Assembly (NCBI RefSeq): GCF_024662235.1
Contig: NZ_CP096276.1
Span: 1,612,001-1,676,000, forward strand
Reading direction: 5' to 3'
Source of the DNA: Pimelobacter simplex
GTDB lineage: Bacteria; Actinomycetota; Actinomycetes; Propionibacteriales; Nocardioidaceae
Length of the DNA: 64,000 bases
Position numbers and translations under genes: made by a program. Numbering within the stretch: position 1 is the first letter of the stretch; the number at the start of each line of letters is the position of its first letter. Shown here in pieces: positions 1 through 8,532 of this stretch. The notes beneath the pieces were generated by a model, which worked only from the letters and a program-made list of their open reading frames with translations, had not been told where the DNA came from and did no database searches.

Positions 1-1111
1 GTCGCCCCGCGTCGTACGGCGCCGCGGCGGCCTTGACGACGACGCCCTCGTGGCCGGAGGCGAGGACGGAGGTGGTGAAGGCTGCGGCGGCGGTGGGGTC
101 GGTGCCGATCCAGCGCTGGACGCGGTGCTCGGGTGGGACGAGGTCCTCGAGGACCTGCCAGCGCTCGTGGGCGGGGAGGTCGAGGAGGTCGGTGCCGTCG
201 CGGTGCAGCACGTCGAAGAAGTACGGCGACACGACGGCGCCGTCGGATGCACCGTCCGTGGCGGTCCGGGAGGCCGTCTCCTGGAAGGGCCGCGGGCGGC
301 CGTCGGGGGCGAGCGAGAGGGCCTCGCCGTCGAGGACGAGGCGGGTGGCGGGGAGGGCGCGGACGATGGCGACGACCTCGGGGAGGCGGTGGGTGATGTC
401 GTCGAGGCTGCGGGTGGCGACGAGGACGTCGTCGCCGTCGCGGTGGACCTGGATCCGGATGCCGTCGAGCTTGGCGTCGACGCCGACGAGGCCGCCGTCG
501 CTGCCGCCGGCCTTGGTGAGGGCGGCGGCGACGTCGGGGGCCGAGGAGGCGAGCATGGGCAGGATCGGGCGGCCGACGGTGAGGCCGACCTCGGCGAGGG
601 CGGCGGGGCCCTCGAACGCCGCCCCGACCACGTACGTCGCGCCGCCGGCCAGCATCGCCGCCCGGCGGACGGCGGCGAGCGGCACGTCCGCGGCGAGGGC
701 GAGGGCCTCGGTGACGACGGCTTCGAGCGCGCCCTGGCGCACCTCGCCGACGGTGACGGCGCGCAGCCAGTCCTGCTCGGGGGCGGTGGCGCGGCCGAAC
801 AGGTCGACGACCGCGGCGGCACGGCGGCCGGCCGAGCCGGGCCCGGCCAGGAGCGCCATGGCCGCGAAGGCCGCGTCGACCTCGCCCACCTCGAGGGTCG
901 GCGCGGGAGCCGGGGGCGGCAAGGTCTGCAGGCTGCGCCAGCCCAGGCCGGTGCGGCGCTGGCGCAGGCGTCCGCCGAGGTAGTGGGCGACGAGGTCCCG
1001 CTCACCGGGAGCGGCGGCGTTCAGCAGGTCGGCGAGGAGCCGCACCTTCTCCTTGCGCGACCGCGTCGCCGCCACCGCGCGGGAGACGTCGACGAGGTCG
1101 TGGAGCAGCAT
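1..1111 (-). CDS. ligB: ATP-dependent DNA ligase (LigB type), 3' part cut by window edge
   Basis: Seals DNA nicks using ATP. Translated on the minus strand from the ATG at 1111, the protein begins MLLHDLVDVSRAVAAT and has the N-terminal alpha-helical ligase domain (LGWRSLQTLPPPAP, VRQGALEA), then the adenylation motif KLDGIR with the nucleotidyl-accepting lysine at about residue 214. About 370 of the roughly 510 residues typical of mycobacterial LigB are present. The frame is still open at base 1, near the HEGVVVKA motif. It starts 4 bp after the TetR gene stop, so the two are probably co-transcribed. The family is clear; LigB rather than LigC/LigD rests on the N-terminal domain and length. 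Confidence 0.87.
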   Translation of the reverse strand, partial: MLLHDLVDVSRAVAATRSRKEKVRLLADLLNAAAPGERDLVAHYLGGRLRQRRTGLGWRSLQTLPPPAPAPTLEVGEVDAAFAAMALLAGPGSAGRRAAAVVDLFGRATAPEQDWLRAVTVGEVRQGALEAVVTEALALAADVPLAAVRRAAMLAGGATYVVGAAFEGPAALAEVGLTVGRPILPMLASSAPDVAAALTKAGGSDGGLVGVDAKLDGIRIQVHRDGDDVLVATRSLDDITHRLPEVVAIVRALPATRLVLDGEALSLAPDGRPRPFQETASRTATDGASDGAVVSPYFFDVLHRDGTDLLDLPAHERWQVLEDLVPPEHRVQRWIGTDPTAAAAFTTSVLASGHEGVVVKAAAAPYDAGR

Positions 1112-1115
1112 CGCG

Positions 1116-1724
1116 TCAGCGCGTGGCTTCCAGGGAGGCGGCGGTGACGGCGCCGTCGATGACCTGCTCGTAGACCAGGTCGAGGTCGAGGGACTCCGCG
1201 CTGGTGCCGGACAGGTCGCCGAAGTAGCCGGCCACCTCGAGCGAGACGAAGCCGTGGAGCGAGGCGAACAGCGCCATCGCGCTCTGCAGCAGCCGGTCGT
1301 CGGGCAGGCCCGCGGAGCGGACCATGACGGCCAGCGCCTCGATCGCGTCGAGCGCGGCGGCGTAGAACGCCTCGCGGTCGATCGGGGGCCGGGTCAGGGC
1401 GGCGTAGCGCTGGGGGTGGGTACGGGCGAAGGCGCGCAGCGCGTGGCTCAGGGCGCGCAGGCCGGTGAGCCCGGCGTGGCCCATGGCCGCCTTGCGGACG
1501 TGGTCGCCGAGCAGCCGCATCGCGCGGACCTGGATGAGGGCGCGCAGGTCCTCGAGGTTCGCGACGTGGTTGTAGAGCGACGACACCCGGGCCTCGAGCT
1601 CGGTGGCGAGCGAGGTCATCGTCAGCGCGTCGTACCCGTCGCGGTCGACGAGCGCCTCGGCCGCCTGGAGCACCGCTTCCTGGTCGAGGCGGGCTCGGCG
1701 GCTGCGGGTCGGGTCGATGCTCAA
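1116..1724 (-). CDS. TetR/AcrR family transcriptional regulator (WHG-type C-terminal domain)
   Basis: DNA-binding repressor-like protein of 202 residues. The helix-turn-helix lies at about residues 25-55 (ALTMTSLATELEARVSSLYN). The C-terminal half has the ALFASLHGFVSLEVAG pattern of TetR proteins with a WHG domain. I chose the TTG at 1724 because a GGAGG precedes it by 4 nt; longer in-frame extensions run into the divergent glycosylase gene. The ligase follows after 4 bp. The intergenic region contains a 9-bp direct repeat GAGATGAAA (1744-1752, 1755-1763) that could be its operator. The ligand is unknown. Confidence 0.85.
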   Translation of the reverse strand: MSIDPTRSRRARLDQEAVLQAAEALVDRDGYDALTMTSLATELEARVSSLYNHVANLEDLRALIQVRAMRLLGDHVRKAAMGHAGLTGLRALSHALRAFARTHPQRYAALTRPPIDREAFYAAALDAIEALAVMVRSAGLPDDRLLQSAMALFASLHGFVSLEVAGYFGDLSGTSAESLDLDLVYEQVIDGAVTAASLEATR

Positions 1725-1818
1725 CTGCCCTCCGGAGCCTGAGGAGATGAAAGAGAGATGAAATAGATTCGTTGTTGCGCGAGAGAGCCTAGTCCACGCG
1801 GAGCCGTACAGTGCTGCG

Positions 1819-2766
1819 GTGACCTCCCCGGACGGCGCCACCCGCGTGTGGCACCCCGGTCGCCCGGTTCCGGTGGCGGCGCTGCTGGGCCAGCACCGGC
1901 GCGGGGGCGGTGACCCGACGCTGCGGCTGGCCGTCGAGGGCCGGCACTGGCGGGGGAGCCGTACGCCGGAGGGCCTGGTCACCCTCGCGGTGCGCGACCA
2001 GGACGCCGACGGTGCCGTCGCCGCCGAGGCCTGGGGACCGGGCGCCGCCTGGGCCCTCGACCAGCTCCCGGCGCTGCTCGGCGAGCACGACGACTGGACC
2101 GGCTTCGAGCCGCGGCACCCCGTCCTCGTCGAGGCCCGGCGCCGGTACCCGCACCTGCGGCTGGGCCGGACCGGTCTGGTCCTGGAGTCGCTGGTGCCCT
2201 CGATCATCGAGCAGAAGGTGACCGGTCAGGAGGCCTTCGCCGGCTTCCGCGCCCTGGTACGACGCCACGGCGTCCCCGCGCCCGGCCCCGGTGCCGCGCG
2301 CGGGCTGGGGCTGATGGTCCAGCCCGACGCGGAGACCCTGCGCGCGATCCCCTCGTGGGAGTGGCTGCGCCTGCACATCGACCCGGCGCGCAGCCGGGCC
2401 GTGGTGACCGCCGCCCGCCACGCCGCCGCCCTGGAGCGGGCGGCGTCCCTGAGCGGCGAGGAGGCCGAGCGGCGGCTGCGGAGCCTGCCCGGCATCGGGG
2501 TGTGGACCGCGGCCGAGGTCCGCCAGCGGGCGCTGGGCGATCCCGACGCCGTCTCGTACGGCGACTACCACGTCGCCAAGGACGTCGGCTGGGCGCTGGA
2601 GGGACGCCTCTTCGACGACGCCGAGCTGGCCCGCTACCTGGTGCCGTGGACCGGTCACCGGGGCCGGGTCCCACTGCTGGTGATGGCGGCCGGGCTGCGC
2701 CGTCCGCGGCACGGTCCGCGCATGTCACCGCGTGAACATCTCCCGACCCGTGACCAAATGGCGTGA
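1819..2766 (+). CDS. DNA-3-methyladenine glycosylase family protein (HhH-GPD)
   Basis: Base-excision repair glycosylase of the AlkA-like group that removes alkylated bases. The 315-residue protein has VPSIIEQKVTGQEAF, typical of the AlkA core, then the helix-hairpin-helix LPGIGVWTAAEV and the catalytic-loop aspartate in YGDYHVAK. The GTG start at 1819 has no clear ribosome site. A TACAGT -10-like hexamer at 1806-1811 would place the transcript start at or next to the start codon, so a leaderless message is likely. It is divergent from the TetR-ligase pair, making this a small DNA-repair neighbourhood. Substrate range cannot be read from sequence. Confidence 0.85.
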   Translation: MTSPDGATRVWHPGRPVPVAALLGQHRRGGGDPTLRLAVEGRHWRGSRTPEGLVTLAVRDQDADGAVAAEAWGPGAAWALDQLPALLGEHDDWTGFEPRHPVLVEARRRYPHLRLGRTGLVLESLVPSIIEQKVTGQEAFAGFRALVRRHGVPAPGPGAARGLGLMVQPDAETLRAIPSWEWLRLHIDPARSRAVVTAARHAAALERAASLSGEEAERRLRSLPGIGVWTAAEVRQRALGDPDAVSYGDYHVAKDVGWALEGRLFDDAELARYLVPWTGHRGRVPLLVMAAGLRRPRHGPRMSPREHLPTRDQMA

Positions 2767-2815
2767 TATCTGTTACACCGAGCAACAGTCAGTCGGTCGA
2801 GGGCGGGGAGCGGGC

Positions 2816-3772
2816 ATGGCACGGGTGCGGTTGAGCGCTTGGACGCGCGCCACCCCTGACGAGTTGGTCGCCCATCTCCGCGCGGCCGACCCGGCCGCGC
2901 TCGTCCACGCGATCCGCGAGGCCTCCGACGAGAGCCTGGTCACATTGGTGCATGACGTCGGGCGGGGTCGAGCCGTTGTCGAGGTCGTGACGAGCCGGAT
3001 CGGTGACCTCGCCGTGCCCGCCCAGCGCGACGGCGTGCGCGGCGTCGTGCGCTGGGAATCCGGCGACCCGGCGCTCGCCGCGACCGTGCGGTTCGCCGAC
3101 GGCGTCGTCGAGCCGGTCACGGACGCGGAGGAGGGCCCCGACCTGGTGGTGCGCGGCAGCCTCGTCCAGCTGCTGCGCCTGGTGGCCGGCCAGCTCGAGA
3201 TCGCCGTGGCCTACCTCGGCCGGAGCCTGGAGATCGAGGGCGACAGCGCCCTGGCGCTCGCCCTGGCCGGTCTCTTCGCCGCCGACGGCACCGCGCCGCT
3301 CACCGGCGTCCCGGTCGACCCGCGCGACATCGACCCGCTCGACGTCTCCCGCGCCCTGCACGGCGTGGACATCGACCATCTGCGATCGGTCCTGGCCTCA
3401 GGCTTCCGTCCGGTCGTCCTCGATGAGATCTTCAGCCGGATGCCAGCCCATGTGAACGGCCGCAAGGCGGCCGGTGCGCGGATCACGGTCGGGTTCCGCC
3501 TGACCGGCCGCCCCGACGGAGAGGTGGACCGTTACGTGCTCCGACTCAGCGACGGTCAGGCGACCGTCCTCGCCGGGGAGGCGGCCGATGCCGTCGGGCC
3601 CGACGATCGCGACGCGACCGTGACCTGCGAGGCCCACGACTTCCTCCGGCTGGTCACCGGCCACCTCAGCGCGATCACCGGCGTGCTGCGCGGCCAGCTG
3701 CGGGTGCGCGGTGACAAGGCCGCCGCGCTGCGGCTCGCCACCGCCTTCGACATCCCCAAGGCGGCGGCCTGA
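2816..3772 (+). CDS. SCP2 sterol-binding domain protein, first gene of mce operon 1
   Basis: Protein of 318 residues that appears to hold two SCP2-like lipid-binding folds. One spans about residues 50-155 (GVVRWESGDPALAATVRF to LFAADG). The other is C-terminal (ITVGFRLTGRPDGEVDRYVL to LRLATAFDIPKA). Both contain the RGxLxVxGDxxxALxLA-like pattern of SCP2 proteins. The ATG at 2816 is preceded by GGGGAG; an upstream in-frame start would overlap the glycosylase. Its stop overlaps the next permease start by 1 bp (TGATG), so it is the lead gene of the operon. It probably binds the lipid the Mce system imports, which is an inference. A weak inverted repeat CTGTT-N9-AACAG (2770-2788) lies upstream. 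Confidence 0.75.
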   Translation: MARVRLSAWTRATPDELVAHLRAADPAALVHAIREASDESLVTLVHDVGRGRAVVEVVTSRIGDLAVPAQRDGVRGVVRWESGDPALAATVRFADGVVEPVTDAEEGPDLVVRGSLVQLLRLVAGQLEIAVAYLGRSLEIEGDSALALALAGLFAADGTAPLTGVPVDPRDIDPLDVSRALHGVDIDHLRSVLASGFRPVVLDEIFSRMPAHVNGRKAAGARITVGFRLTGRPDGEVDRYVLRLSDGQATVLAGEAADAVGPDDRDATVTCEAHDFLRLVTGHLSAITGVLRGQLRVRGDKAAALRLATAFDIPKAAA

Positions 3773-4602
3773 TGAGCGCCGTCGCTGCCGGGGGCTGGGG
3801 CCGCTCGGCCCTCGACAACCTCACCGGCCGGTTCAAGGCCGGCGTGATCACGACCGGCGAGCTGGTCAAGCTCGCGGTCGAGTCGATCCAGTGGGGCTTC
3901 GCCGACATCGTCGCCCGGCGCTTCTCCTGGTCCGAGTTCCTGCTCCAGTGCTGGTTCATGACCCGGGTCTCGCTGCTGCCGACGATCCTGGTCGCCATCC
4001 CGTTCGGCGTCATCACCTCGGTCCAGATCGGCGCCGCGGCCAACCAGATCGGCGCGCAGTCCTTCATCGGCGCGGTCAACGGCATCGGCGTGCTGCGCCA
4101 GGGCGCACCGCTGGTCACCTCGCTGATGATCGCCGGAGCGGTGGGCTCCGCGGTCTGCGCCGACCTCGGCGCGCGCACGGTCCGCGAGGAGATCGACGCG
4201 CTCAAGGTCATGGGCATCTCACCCATCCAGCGCCTGGTCGCGCCCCGCATCCTCGCCGCGCTGGTCGTCTCGGTGCTGCTGACCGTGATCGTGGCGATGA
4301 CCGCGATGATCACGGCGTTCGCGATCGTGGTGGGCGGTGGCCAGATCTCCTCGGGCACCTATCTCGACTCGTTCGTGGGGCTGGCCCAACCCGGTGACCT
4401 CGCGCTCGCCGAGTTCAAGGGCCTGCTCTTCGGGTTCGTGGCGATCATCGTGTGCGCCCACAAGGGCCTCAACGCCCGCGGCGGGCCCAAGGCGGTCGCC
4501 GACGCGGTCAACCAGGCCGTCGTCCTCAGCGTGATCCTGCTCGCCGTCATCAACGTCGGGCTGACCCAGGCCTACGTGATGCTCTTCCCCGGGGGTGCCT
4601 GA
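3772..4602 (+). CDS. MlaE/YrbE-family ABC permease A of mce operon 1
   Basis: Inner-membrane permease half of a lipid importer (MlaE family, 276 residues, several hydrophobic segments). It has the family's conserved cytoplasmic segment DLGARTVREEIDALKVMGI at about residues 130-150 and the C-terminal HKGLNARGGPKAVADAVN pattern. It works as a pair with the following YrbE protein and an ATPase that is not in this window. ATG start at 3772 and a 1-bp overlap with the next gene indicate translational coupling. Homologous to the permease at 19480 but clearly diverged. Confidence 0.92.
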   Translation: MSAVAAGGWGRSALDNLTGRFKAGVITTGELVKLAVESIQWGFADIVARRFSWSEFLLQCWFMTRVSLLPTILVAIPFGVITSVQIGAAANQIGAQSFIGAVNGIGVLRQGAPLVTSLMIAGAVGSAVCADLGARTVREEIDALKVMGISPIQRLVAPRILAALVVSVLLTVIVAMTAMITAFAIVVGGGQISSGTYLDSFVGLAQPGDLALAEFKGLLFGFVAIIVCAHKGLNARGGPKAVADAVNQAVVLSVILLAVINVGLTQAYVMLFPGGA

Positions 4603-5471
4603 TGTCCGAGATCAAGCTCGGCCGCACCCTCGGCTCCCGCGCCTCCGACGCCGTGGTCGGCACCGCGGACTCGATCATGTCGGTGCTCGCCATGTTCGGC
4701 TCGTTCGTGAGCTTCTCCGGCAAGGTCTTCCGCGAGCTGCCCACCACGATCGCGCTCTACCCCAAGGAGGTGCTGCGCCAGATCAAGGACATCGCCTGGG
4801 GCAGCGGCGCGCTCCTGGTCGGCGGCGGCACGGTCGGCGTGATGATCCTGCTTTCGGTCGCGGCCGGTACGTCGATCGGCATCGAGGGCTTCAACGGCCT
4901 CGAGATCGTCGGCCTGGCGCCGCTGACCGGCTTCATCTCCGCCAGCGTCAACACCCGTGAGCTGGCCCCGCTGATCGCCGCGCTCGCCCTCGGCGCCCAG
5001 GTCGGCTGCCGGTTCACCGCCCAGATCGGCTCGATGAAGATCCACGAAGAGGTCGACGCCCTCGAGGTGATGGCGGTCAGCGCGATGCGCTACGTCGTGA
5101 CCACCCGGGTGATCGCCTGCATGGTCGCGATCCTGCCGCTCTACCTGATCGGCCTGATCGGCAGCTATATCGCCTCGCAGGTCTCGGTCGTGGTCCTCTT
5201 CGGCCAGTCACCAGGCCAGTACGACCACTACTTCTCGACGTTCATCCAACCCAGGGACATCGTCTTCTCGATCATCAAGATCCTGATCTTCGCCCTGACC
5301 GTGGCCCTGATCCACTGCTGGTACGGCATGCGCGTCGGCGGCGGCCCGCAGGCCGTCGGCGAGGCCACCGGTACCGGCATCCGGGCCAGCATCGTGTCCA
5401 TCGTGGCCCTCGACATGGTCCTGACCCTGGTCTTCTGGGGCGGCGACCCCGGCTTCCGGATCTCCGGGTGA
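4602..5471 (+). CDS. MlaE/YrbE-family ABC permease B of mce operon 1
   Basis: Second permease subunit of the Mce transporter, 289 residues. It carries the MlaE signature EEVDALEVMAVSAMRYVVTT and the C-terminal GGGPQAVGEATGTGIRAS segment. Hydrophobic stretches fit five to six membrane helices. The ATG at 4602 overlaps the previous stop (TGATG). A longer in-frame reading exists upstream but lies inside the first permease. The first mce gene follows 9 bp later with a GAGGTGA ribosome site. Confidence 0.92.
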   Translation: MSEIKLGRTLGSRASDAVVGTADSIMSVLAMFGSFVSFSGKVFRELPTTIALYPKEVLRQIKDIAWGSGALLVGGGTVGVMILLSVAAGTSIGIEGFNGLEIVGLAPLTGFISASVNTRELAPLIAALALGAQVGCRFTAQIGSMKIHEEVDALEVMAVSAMRYVVTTRVIACMVAILPLYLIGLIGSYIASQVSVVVLFGQSPGQYDHYFSTFIQPRDIVFSIIKILIFALTVALIHCWYGMRVGGGPQAVGEATGTGIRASIVSIVALDMVLTLVFWGGDPGFRISG

Positions 5472-5480
5472 GGTGACGAC

Positions 5481-6539
5481 ATGGCCCGCGAAGTCTCCCG
5501 CAACCAGCTCGCCCGGCGCGGCCTGATCGCCCTCGTGGCGATCGCCGTGATCGGCGCGTTCATCACGCTGCGCAGCAACGGCACCTTCGGCTCCAAGCCG
5601 CACGTGACCGCCGAGGTCGCCAACGCCGGCGGCGCGCTGCGCACCGGCTCCGACGTCAAGCTCAACGGCGTCATCGTCGGCAAGGTCAGCCAGATCAGCC
5701 GCTCCACGTCGGGCGGGGTCACCGTCGACATGGAGATGTCGCCGCAGGACCTCGACGCCGTCCCGTCCAACGTGGTCGCCCGGATCCTGCCCGCCACCGT
5801 CTTCGGCACGACCTTCGTCGACCTCGTGGTGCACGGCAAGCCCAGCGGCGAGCTTCGGGCCGGCGCGGTGGTCCAGGCCGACCGGACCCAGGGCACCCTC
5901 GAGCTCCAGCAGGCGCTCGACGACATCGACCGCCTGGTCAAGGCGCTCGGTCCGGCCGAGCTGGCCTCCGCGATCGGCTCGGCCTCCGAGGCGCTCGACG
6001 GCCGCGGCAACGAGATCGGCGAGACGGTCCGCACGCTCAACTCCTACCTTGACCGGCTCAACCCGCGGATGCCCCAGGTACGCGAGGACCTCGACGCCCT
6101 GGCGGCGACCACGCGGCTGGTCGACGAGATCGCGCCCGACCTGCTCGACGCGACCGACGACGTGCTCGTCACGCTCCACACCATCGTGACCCAGGAGGCC
6201 TCGCTGACCGCGCTCATCACCGGCGGCACCAACCTGGCGCGGATCTCGACCGGCTTCCTCGACAAGAACCAGCGCAACCTGGTGCGGTTCATCAACGGTG
6301 CCGCGGTGCTGCTCGACGCGGTCTACGACAACCGCCAGGCCGGCATCTCCGACGCGCTCGCGGTCAACCTCGCGCTCGGCCGGACGCTGCCGAGCGCCGT
6401 GCGCGAGGGGTTCGTGCGCACCGACGGCACGCTGCGGCTCTCGCCGCCGGACTACTACAGCGGCGGCCAGCGCCCGTCGTACCGGACCGGGAGCAGCGAC
6501 CCCGCGGGCTTCGGGCGGCTGCTGGGGGAGGGCCGATGA
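5481..6539 (+). CDS. MCE family protein, position A of operon 1
   Basis: Substrate-binding Mce protein anchored by one N-terminal membrane helix (about residues 14-30, LIALVAIAVIGAFITLR). The MCE domain follows (VTAEVANAGGALRTGSDVKLNGVIVGKV, read as two blocks, about residues 40-120), then a long helical region that in solved Mce complexes builds a hydrophobic tunnel. At 352 residues it is shorter than the A protein of the second operon (441 residues). The stop overlaps the next start by 4 bp. Confidence 0.9.
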   Translation: MAREVSRNQLARRGLIALVAIAVIGAFITLRSNGTFGSKPHVTAEVANAGGALRTGSDVKLNGVIVGKVSQISRSTSGGVTVDMEMSPQDLDAVPSNVVARILPATVFGTTFVDLVVHGKPSGELRAGAVVQADRTQGTLELQQALDDIDRLVKALGPAELASAIGSASEALDGRGNEIGETVRTLNSYLDRLNPRMPQVREDLDALAATTRLVDEIAPDLLDATDDVLVTLHTIVTQEASLTALITGGTNLARISTGFLDKNQRNLVRFINGAAVLLDAVYDNRQAGISDALAVNLALGRTLPSAVREGFVRTDGTLRLSPPDYYSGGQRPSYRTGSSDPAGFGRLLGEGR

Positions 6540-7552
6540 CCGGGCTGCGCACGATCGCGTTCAAGTTCGCCGCCTTCGCGGTGGCCAGTGGCCTCATGCT
6601 CCTGCTGCTGGTCAACACCATGCAGAACGGCGTCAGCGGCGACACCCGCGAGTACACGGCCGAGTTCGCCGACGTCAACGGGCTGCGCACCGGCGACGAC
6701 GTCAAGGCGGCCGGCGTCCGGGTCGGCCAGGTGACCAGCATCGAGGCCACCGACGACGGCGCCGAGATCGGCATCGAGCTGGTCGAGGGTCAGCCGCTGC
6801 TCGACTCCACCAAGCTCGTCATGCGCTACCAGAACCTGCTCGGCCAGCGCTACATCGCGCTGGTCCAGGGCGCCCAGCGCGGTCCGGAGCTCAAGGACGG
6901 CGCGACCGTCCCCCTGGCCCAGACCGACCCGGGCTTCGACCTGACCGGGCTGCTCAACGGCTTCCGCCCGCTCTTCCGGGTGCTCCAGCCCGGTGACGTC
7001 AACACCCTGGCCGGCTCGCTCATCAAGGTGCTCCAGGGCGAGGGCGGCACGGTCGAGCAGCTGCTCTCCCAGACCGGCCAGCTCAGCAACTTCCTGGCCG
7101 ACCGCGACGAGGTGATCGGCCAGGTGATGACCAACCTCAAGCCGGTGCTCGACAACCTGGCCGGCCAGGGCGACGAGCTCACCCAGACGGTCCAGGAGCT
7201 GCGTGCCCTGATGACGGGTCTGGCCAAGGACCGCAAGTCGATCGGCGCCTCGATCGACGGCGTCAGCCGCCTGGTCGGTGCGACCAGCTCGCTGCTCAAG
7301 GAGGTCAAGGTGCCGCTGGTGAGGACGACCGACCGGCTGGTCACGGTCGCCGACATGCTGGAGCGCTCGCGCTCGAGCCTGACGGCCGCGGTGCCCGCCT
7401 TCGCGACGGTCTTCGAGTCGCTGGGCCGCGCCACGTCGTACGAGAACGCGCTCAACGTCTACGTGTGCTCGCTCTCGATCGCGCTGACCAAGAACGGCAC
7501 GGGCATCAACCCGGTCGGCAACAACGGCCCGTGGTCGGCGGTGTGCCGATGA
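6536..7552 (+). CDS. MCE family protein, position B of operon 1
   Basis: Mce subunit of 338 residues with an N-terminal anchor helix (about residues 7-27), an MCE domain with the repeated motif GLRTGDDVKAAGVRVGQV, and a helical region ending in a cysteine-containing tail (VCSLSIALTKNGTGINPVG). It overlaps the A gene by 4 bp (ATGA) and the C gene by 4 bp. It shares the tail pattern YxxxVCxxS with the B protein of the second operon, which supports the positional assignment. Confidence 0.9.
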   Translation: MTGLRTIAFKFAAFAVASGLMLLLLVNTMQNGVSGDTREYTAEFADVNGLRTGDDVKAAGVRVGQVTSIEATDDGAEIGIELVEGQPLLDSTKLVMRYQNLLGQRYIALVQGAQRGPELKDGATVPLAQTDPGFDLTGLLNGFRPLFRVLQPGDVNTLAGSLIKVLQGEGGTVEQLLSQTGQLSNFLADRDEVIGQVMTNLKPVLDNLAGQGDELTQTVQELRALMTGLAKDRKSIGASIDGVSRLVGATSSLLKEVKVPLVRTTDRLVTVADMLERSRSSLTAAVPAFATVFESLGRATSYENALNVYVCSLSIALTKNGTGINPVGNNGPWSAVCR

Positions 7553-8532
7553 AGCCCATGAACGAGCGCAGCCCGCTGCGCGTCGGCATCGTCACCCTGG
7601 TCGTGCTCGGCCTGGTCGGCGCCTTCGTCGTGTTCCTCAGCTTCTCCAACTTCGGCACCAAGAAGTACACCGCCGTCCTCGAGCACACCGCCGGTCTGCG
7701 CACCGGCGAGGACGTCCAGGTGCACGGCGTGATCTCCGGCAAGGTGACCGGCATCGAGCTGCAGAAGGAGCACGTGCTCGTGACCTTCGCCCTCGACAAC
7801 GGCATCGAGCTGGGCTCGCGCTCCTCGGCGACGGTCAAGGTGGCGACCCTGCTGGGCACCCACTACCTCGAGGTCGACCCCCACGGCTCGGGCAGCCTGG
7901 CCGGTGCCCAGATCCCGCTGGAGCGCACCTCGGTGCCCTACAACCTCCAGGACGTGATCGAGAAGGGCTCCGAGGCGCTCGACGAGCTCGACCCCGAGCT
8001 GCTGGCCAAGGCGCTGACCGAGATGGCCGGCACCCTCGGGGCCAGCAAGCAGGAGATCGGTCCCGCCCTCGAGGGCGTGGCCCGGCTCTCCGAGGTCGTC
8101 TCCCGGCGCTCCGACCAGGTCGGCGACCTGATGGAGGCCACCCGCAAGGTCACCGACCAGCTCTCCGCCAGCAGCCAGGACATCGTCGGGCTGATGAAGC
8201 AGGCCAACCTCGTCGTCGGTGAGATCACCGCCCGGCGCGCGGCGATCCACCGGCTGCTCGTCGAGACCACGGACCTGTCCAAGGCGCTCACCGCGATCGT
8301 CCGGTCGACCAACGGCAAGCTCAAGCCGGCGCTCACCGACCTCAACGCCGTCCTCGACACGCTCAACCGCCAGGACAAGCAGCTGACCCACCTGCTCGAG
8401 GTGATGGCGCCCGCCGTCCGCTACGTCGCCAACGCGACCGGCAGCGGCCCGTTCCTGCCCCTCTACGTCAAGCCGCCCGCGATCCCGGCCGACGACACGA
8501 CCTGCAAGCTCGAAGGGACGTGCCGCCGATGA
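7549..8532 (+). CDS. MCE family protein, position C of operon 1
   Basis: Mce subunit of 327 residues: N-terminal anchor helix (VGIVTLVVLGLVGAFVVFL), then the MCE domain (GLRTGEDVQVHGVISGKV, YLEVDP) and a coiled helical region. I chose the ATG at 7549, which overlaps the stop of the preceding gene in an ATGA. In-frame codons further upstream lie inside the B gene. A C-terminal GSGPFLPLYVKPPAIP stretch resembles the GTGPWFDAYAANLLALP tail of the C protein in the second operon. Confidence 0.9.
   Translation: MKPMNERSPLRVGIVTLVVLGLVGAFVVFLSFSNFGTKKYTAVLEHTAGLRTGEDVQVHGVISGKVTGIELQKEHVLVTFALDNGIELGSRSSATVKVATLLGTHYLEVDPHGSGSLAGAQIPLERTSVPYNLQDVIEKGSEALDELDPELLAKALTEMAGTLGASKQEIGPALEGVARLSEVVSRRSDQVGDLMEATRKVTDQLSASSQDIVGLMKQANLVVGEITARRAAIHRLLVETTDLSKALTAIVRSTNGKLKPALTDLNAVLDTLNRQDKQLTHLLEVMAPAVRYVANATGSGPFLPLYVKPPAIPADDTTCKLEGTCRR

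Noticed and set aside
33..1147. Plus-strand open frames over the first 1.1 kb
   Set aside because: Low-complexity Arg/Ser/Gly-rich shadows of the DNA ligase read on the minus strand, which has the KLDGIR motif and a conserved N-terminus.
2770..2788. Inverted repeat CTGTT-N9-AACAG upstream of mce operon 1 as an operator
   Set aside because: Arms of only 5 bp with a 9-bp spacer are too weak to claim. It does not fit the KstR consensus.
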